From: Peribacillus folii
GTDB lineage: Bacteria; Bacillota; Bacilli; Bacillales; DSM-1321
Length of the DNA stretch: 64,000 nucleotides
Reading direction: 5' to 3'
Assembly (NCBI RefSeq): GCF_030271255.1
Contig: NZ_JASJOM010000001.1
Coordinates: 475,133 to 539,132, forward strand
Position 1 is the stretch's first letter, and the number at the start of each line of letters is the position of its first letter. A model generated the notes under the pieces. The model did not search any database and was not told the origin of the DNA. It saw only the letters and a program-made list of their open reading frames with translations. This document shows, piece after piece, positions 60,370-64,000 of this stretch. The translations under genes were made by a program, and so were the position numbers.

Positions 60370-60987
60370 ATGAATATGAATGACAGTCTAAACTCAAGCA
60401 TAATTAAACCGAAAATTCTCTATTATGGTACACCAGTCATTTTACTGAATACGTTGAATGAGGATGGGACGGACAATATCAGCCCAATTTCATCGTCATG
60501 GGCTTTAGGTGATTGCATTATATTAGGAATTGGGCTTGGTGGAAAAGCAATAGAAAACATAAAACGACACCCCGAATGTGTCATCAATGTTCCGGATCCT
60601 TCATTATGGGAACATGTAGAAAGGTTGGCACCTTACACAGGAAAAAATCCGGTTCCAGACTATAAGAAAGAACAGGGCTTCATATATGGAAAAGACAAAT
60701 TTTCTCTTAGTAACTTAACACCCATTGAGTCTATTTCAGTAAAAGCTAATCGAATCATGGAGTGTCCGCTTCAAATCGAAGCAACAGTGAAGCATATTCG
60801 AATTCCTGTACACTCTCCTGATTTTGCCATTGTCGAGACGCAAGCTGTACATGTACACGCTCATGAAGCCATCATTATTGAAGACAATCATATTGATCCA
60901 ACTAAGTGGAGTCCACTTATCTATAATTTCCGCCATTATTTTGGTCTTGGTAACCAGTTAGGAAAAACCTTCCGTTCCGAAATATAA
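60370..60987 (+). CDS. ydfE: Flavin reductase-like FMN-binding protein (YdfE-like)
   Basis: 205 residues of the split-barrel FMN-binding family: YYGTPVILLNTLNEDGTDNI, SPISSSWALGD, and KAIENIKRHPECVINVPDP contain the flavin-phosphate and isoalloxazine contacts. The ATG at 60370 has AGGAGG upstream. Divergent from the ArsR-type regulator, whose operator covers its promoter region. Substrate unknown. Confidence 0.85.
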   Translation: MNMNDSLNSSIIKPKILYYGTPVILLNTLNEDGTDNISPISSSWALGDCIILGIGLGGKAIENIKRHPECVINVPDPSLWEHVERLAPYTGKNPVPDYKKEQGFIYGKDKFSLSNLTPIESISVKANRIMECPLQIEATVKHIRIPVHSPDFAIVETQAVHVHAHEAIIIEDNHIDPTKWSPLIYNFRHYFGLGNQLGKTFRSEI

Positions 60988-61014
60988 TGAGGCCGCAGGA
61001 CTTACTAAAAAGAA

Positions 61015-61049
61015 CAGGTGAAGAAAAACGAATGGTTTTTCTTCACCTG
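61015..61049. terminator. Terminator between ydfE and the PAP2-like gene
   Basis: CAGGTGAAGAAAAA and TTTTTCTTCACCTG pair perfectly around CGAATGG. TTCTTTTT follows on the minus strand, and a run of eight T lies slightly further on the plus strand. Serves converging genes. Confidence 0.8.
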
Positions 61050-61095
61050 CGAGAGTGACTTTTTTTTATAAATGAATCAGCTGCTTAGCCTGAGC

Positions 61096-61755
61096 TCATT
61101 TTTTCACTTGCCTTGCTGGAAAATGGCTGGCCTGATAAGCCGATATCGCTTGGAACATATACTGGATGGCAGCGTACATTCCACAAGCAAGGAGTATTCC
61201 AGCCAGGACATCCAATACGGCATGCTGTTTCGTGAATAGGGTCGATAAGATGATCAGTGTTCCGAATGCCGTAACGCCAGCATGCTCCCACTTATGCTGA
61301 TGCCTCCGTTTGTGGACGACGATCATCATGATGAAGGTTGTCAGTACATGGATGCTGGGCAGGCAATTGACGGGTTGATCGTGGCTATAAACGAAACGCA
61401 TCAAATGGGCAAAGATATCATTCCCCATCACTTCCGGACGGGGGACTGTCGACTGCCAAAGGCAATAGATAAGAAAACAGACGAGTTTTCCCGATACTAA
61501 ACTGCCTAAAGCGACAAAATAGTGTTTACGGTCAACAAAACAATAGTAAATCAGCAATCCATAAATATACGGATACCACAGTAAATAAGGAACGACAAAT
61601 GCCTTAACGAAGGGAATCTCTCCATCTATCATTGTCGTAACATCGACAGCGTGACCTGACGATTGATTGATGATTGAATAAATGGTACTAGTAAGCACCA
61701 GCAGCAAGGAGTACCATAGCGGGTGCAAGGGTAAAATAGAGTGGTTGTTTTTCAT
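61096..61755 (-). CDS. PAP2-superfamily membrane protein (AUR1-like subgroup)
   Basis: 219 residues with six spans. The catalytic pattern is that of the inositolphosphotransferase/AUR1-like PAP2 subgroup: TVPRPEVMG near 105, NCLPSIHV near 130 (in place of PSGH) and TKQHAVLDV near 178 with the nucleophile-type His and Asp. Lipid phosphate phosphatase or phosphotransferase activity is expected. Monocistronic. Confidence 0.82.
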   Translation of the reverse strand: MKNNHSILPLHPLWYSLLLVLTSTIYSIINQSSGHAVDVTTMIDGEIPFVKAFVVPYLLWYPYIYGLLIYYCFVDRKHYFVALGSLVSGKLVCFLIYCLWQSTVPRPEVMGNDIFAHLMRFVYSHDQPVNCLPSIHVLTTFIMMIVVHKRRHQHKWEHAGVTAFGTLIILSTLFTKQHAVLDVLAGILLACGMYAAIQYMFQAISAYQASHFPARQVKK

Positions 61756-61914
61756 GATTAGCTCCGACTTTCAATATAATGGGTATTTTCCAAGGCTAAT
61801 TATACTACATTTCATCCTAAAGGGATGGTTTATATGCTAATGTTAATGATTCCCTTGAACTATTAAAATGGTAATTTCCCTGTTCCGGATTTCCCCTCCA
61901 TCCAAATGGCAATG

Positions 61915-61947
61915 AAAAAAGCCACGGTCTGCTGCCATGGCTTTTTT
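61915..61947 (-). terminator. Terminator of the leucine-permease-like gene
   Basis: AAGCCATGGCAG and CTG(C)CGTGGCTT on the minus strand form a stem followed by six T, 5 nt after the stop. Confidence 0.85.
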
Positions 61948-61951
61948 CATG

Positions 61952-63301
61952 CTAGATTTTGTGACGACTTTTTTTCCAAGCGTATGTTAAGGTAATGAAG
62001 ATGTAGATGCAAAGCGTGATCAACGTCACGATCATCGATGTCGTGAAAATGATGCCGACCAAAATCATCAATAAGGCGATAATGGCCGCCCAGGTTGTAT
62101 ATGGGAACCATTTGACTGCATAGGCACCCGGTTTTCCGGGCTGCTGCTTACGTGACTTCAAATGGGCGAAGGCAATGATCAACCAAATGAACAGGACCGT
62201 GTATCCCAGCGATCCCATCAAGAAATCGAAGGTCTTGCTGCCGGCAAATAAGGAAATCAGTACACCGATATATAAAGCGGACGTACACATTAAAATGGCG
62301 TAAACCGGGACCTTCTTCTTGGACAAGCGTGAGAAGATAGTCGGGATGCGGCCGTCGACGGCTTGTGTATACAGGACGCGGGAGGAACCGTATAATCCTG
62401 AATTCATCGATGAAATGATCGCAAGTAACACTACGGCATTCATGATATGATCGGCACCCGGAATTCCCATCATTTGAAAGACCATCACGAATGGACTTTC
62501 CGGCACACCGTTCACTTCATTCCAAGGAATCAAGCTGACGATGATGAAAAATGGGATGATATAGAAGGAAATGATCCGTACCAATGTACTGCGAACCGCT
62601 TTTGGAACCACTTTTTCAGGATTTTTCGTTTCAGCCAATGTGACCCCAATAATTTCCGTGCCGCCATATGAATAGATGACCACCAGCATCGCCGTGATTA
62701 ACCCTTTCGATCCATTCGGGAAGAAGCCGCCGTTGTCAGTCAAGTTGGAAAAACCGACTGCAGCATGATCGCCAAACGTTACAAGCAATAACAACAAACC
62801 AGCCAGGATGAAGACAATGATGACGGTGATTTTAATTAAGGCTAGCCAATACTCGGTTTCCGCAAAAACCTTTACCGACAGCAAGTTGACCGCCGTGACC
62901 AAAACGGATACCGCTAACGCCAACATCCAGATAGGATATCCAGGCAGCCAATATTGAAGGAAAATCGCCGCAACGATCGATTCGGCCGCAATGTTCAATA
63001 CCCACATCTTCCAGTAAATCCAATCCAGGAAGTAGGCTGGATATTTTCCTAATATGGATTGGACCAAATCCCTGAATGTTCTTGCCCCGCTGTTTGCGAC
63101 CGCCATTTCAGCCAAACCCTGCATGATGAATAAAAGGATGATCCCTCCAATCAAATAGGCAAGGATGACTGCCGGCCCTGCCATATCAATGGCAGAACTG
63201 CTTCCTTTAAATAAACCGGCACCGATGGCCCCGCCCAATGCCATCATCGTAATATGCCTCGAAGTCATTGTCCTCTGTAAATTCCTTTTGTCCGTTTCCA
63301 T
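61952..63301 (-). CDS. yvbW: APC-family amino-acid permease, probable leucine permease
   Basis: 449 residues, twelve spans. The opening SRHITMMALGGAIGAGLFKG is the substrate-binding unwound helix of APC permeases; YSYGGTEIIGVTLAETKNPEK is the other conserved segment, quoted in part. The sequence strongly recalls B. subtilis YvbW, a predicted leucine permease under a leucine T-box. The ATG at 63301 has GGGAGG upstream; the frame opens 15 nt earlier. A T-box leader precedes it, so read-through should need uncharged tRNA. Confidence 0.88.
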   Translation of the reverse strand: METDKRNLQRTMTSRHITMMALGGAIGAGLFKGSSSAIDMAGPAVILAYLIGGIILLFIMQGLAEMAVANSGARTFRDLVQSILGKYPAYFLDWIYWKMWVLNIAAESIVAAIFLQYWLPGYPIWMLALAVSVLVTAVNLLSVKVFAETEYWLALIKITVIIVFILAGLLLLLVTFGDHAAVGFSNLTDNGGFFPNGSKGLITAMLVVIYSYGGTEIIGVTLAETKNPEKVVPKAVRSTLVRIISFYIIPFFIIVSLIPWNEVNGVPESPFVMVFQMMGIPGADHIMNAVVLLAIISSMNSGLYGSSRVLYTQAVDGRIPTIFSRLSKKKVPVYAILMCTSALYIGVLISLFAGSKTFDFLMGSLGYTVLFIWLIIAFAHLKSRKQQPGKPGAYAVKWFPYTTWAAIIALLMILVGIIFTTSMIVTLITLCIYIFITLTYAWKKSRHKI

Positions 63302-63324
63302 ATCCTTACCTCCCATTAATCAAA

Positions 63325-63625
63325 AAAGGCATATCGTCTCTTCCTTCATAATCAAATGAAGAAAGAGACGATATGCCTTATGCTTACCGCGGTACCACTC
63401 TTTTTGGCTCTTTTCGAACCCTGCTCTTAAACCTTGTAACGAAGGTCACTCGTCAAAACAAAAGGAAAATAATAATCTTTCCCCCTCGCTTTACCACTCC
63501 CAGACAAGTTCAAAGTCTCATTGGACTGCGTTGCACCACCCCGCAGCTCTCTATACCGAATGAAGAGCTTTTACTACTCCTGTTCATTGCGTTTCAAAAA
63601 TTATATCTGAATATTTTTATAATAT
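63325..63625 (-). ncRNA. T-box riboswitch, probably leucine-specific
   Basis: On the minus strand the T-box sequence AAGAGTGGTACCGCGG (63387-63402) is followed by a long terminator (arms 63327-63349 and 63356-63378, then six T). Upstream, stem I carries GGAGTAGTA, the GGGGTGGTGCAACGC distal-loop motif and, on its 3' side, GAA-CTT-G. If CTT (63506-63508) is the specifier it reads leucine, consistent with the permease downstream. The specifier placement is by eye and less certain than the T-box itself. Confidence 0.9.
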
Positions 63626-63630
63626 CCATT

Positions 63631-63659
63631 ACTATACGGACTCCGAGTAACTTTGTCAA
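63631..63659 (-). promoter_or_regulatory. SigA promoter of the T-box/permease transcript
   Basis: TTGACA (63654-63659) and TATAGT (63631-63636) with a 17-bp spacer on the minus strand, just upstream of the leader. Confidence 0.85.
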
Positions 63660-63774
63660 TAACTTTTTTAGGATAGTATTTTAACAGAAACAAATATTAG
63701 GAAATGATGATAGGCCGGCCATTTAGAACCAGTAAAATACTATTCGAAATAAAGCTTGTTGCTACATCCGAGAA

Positions 63775-64000
63775 AACCACTTTACTTTCCAGGCAAAGGA
63801 CAGCAGAACGAGAGGCACGATTCTTGCGGAAAGCGAGTCCCTGAAGTGGATTGGAACAGGCTAAGGGGCAAATCCATTGAATCTGTGGACAATCAGCATC
63901 TATCCTCGTTTTCACGCATAGTGGATTGGAACGGAAGGGGCGAGACTCCTGCGGGACATGCGGTCTTGGGGAGACAGCCGCTGGCGCCAGCGCCGAGGCG
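63775..64000. repeat. GC-rich dispersed repeat, cut by the window edge
   Basis: The last 80 bp (TGGATTGGAACGGAAGGGGC onward, with CTGCGGGA and GGCGCCAGCGCCGAGG) are a well-kept copy of the element seen degenerate at 11610-11762. A partial related piece lies at 63800-63860 (GATTCTTGCGGAAAGCGAGT, TGGATTGGAACAGG). The minus-strand frame at 63697-63915 falls inside and is not called. Confidence 0.65.

Noticed and set aside
63697..63915. A 72-codon minus-strand frame at the right edge.
   Set aside because: It lies in repeat-derived sequence and has no ribosome-binding site or plausible composition.

Overview
The window is about 64 kb of chromosome from a spore-forming, low-to-mid-GC Firmicute of the Bacillus group, most like Peribacillus / Bacillus simplex-type bacteria. 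Pointers are a GerA-type germinant receptor operon, a late mother-cell (SigK-like) promoter, RocR/SigL arginine-ornithine catabolism, the AlkA/AdaA/AdaB alkylation response, a CYP106A-type P450, Shine-Dalgarno-rich starts with frequent TTG/GTG initiation, and many intrinsic terminators. Most genes lie on the minus strand. I saw no rRNA, tRNA, phage, insertion sequence or CRISPR array. The species assignment is inference.

Layout. 0-8 kb: the tail of an unknown gene, a SWIM/SNF2 helicase, and a gerK-like operon (A-C-B-D order). 8-13 kb: a PAP2 phosphatase with a DedA protein, a CYP106A P450, a long gene-poor stretch with a decayed GC-rich repeat, and small membrane proteins. 13-19.5 kb: rocA-rocD-rocG plus a small lipoyl-fold protein, read from a near-perfect sigma-54 promoter and faced by the divergent activator gene rocR. 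19.5-21.5 kb: a catD-catE-azoR quinone/catechol detoxification operon.

21.6-29 kb is the most interesting region. It holds a predicted Zur-controlled metallophore locus: an oligopeptide/nickel-type importer (cntABCDF-like), a MATE-family exporter and a nicotianamine-synthase-like enzyme (CntL-like). No opine dehydrogenase or histidine racemase is present. Three Zur-box-like palindromes precede the importer and a fourth precedes the exporter/synthase pair. The combination suggests synthesis, export and re-import of a zinc chelator, possibly a nicotianamine-like compound rather than a staphylopine-type opine.

29-42 kb: an OsmC/amino-acid ABC operon headed by a TetR gene that may start at AUU, the mannitol operon mtlA-mtlR-mtlD, and a first citrate module (CitS-CitT-CitM). 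42-44 kb: a collagen-like sporulation gene and a striking non-coding array of 28 tandem ~41-bp units, each made of two related ~20-bp halves. 44-46 kb: the divergent alkA / adaA-adaB alkylation-repair genes. 46-51.6 kb: two tandem secreted DUF2690 proteins, cutC, and an Rrf2 regulator sharing a 25-bp palindrome with a flavoprotein oxidoreductase gene, followed by a MerR/TipAS regulator. 52-56 kb: a second CitS-CitT-CitM module. 56-64 kb: cystine carrier tcyP, a PadR/HAAS pair, a divergent ArsR/flavin-reductase pair with a clear operator, a PAP2-like protein, and a leucine-permease-like gene behind a T-box leader. The right edge enters a GC-rich dispersed repeat.
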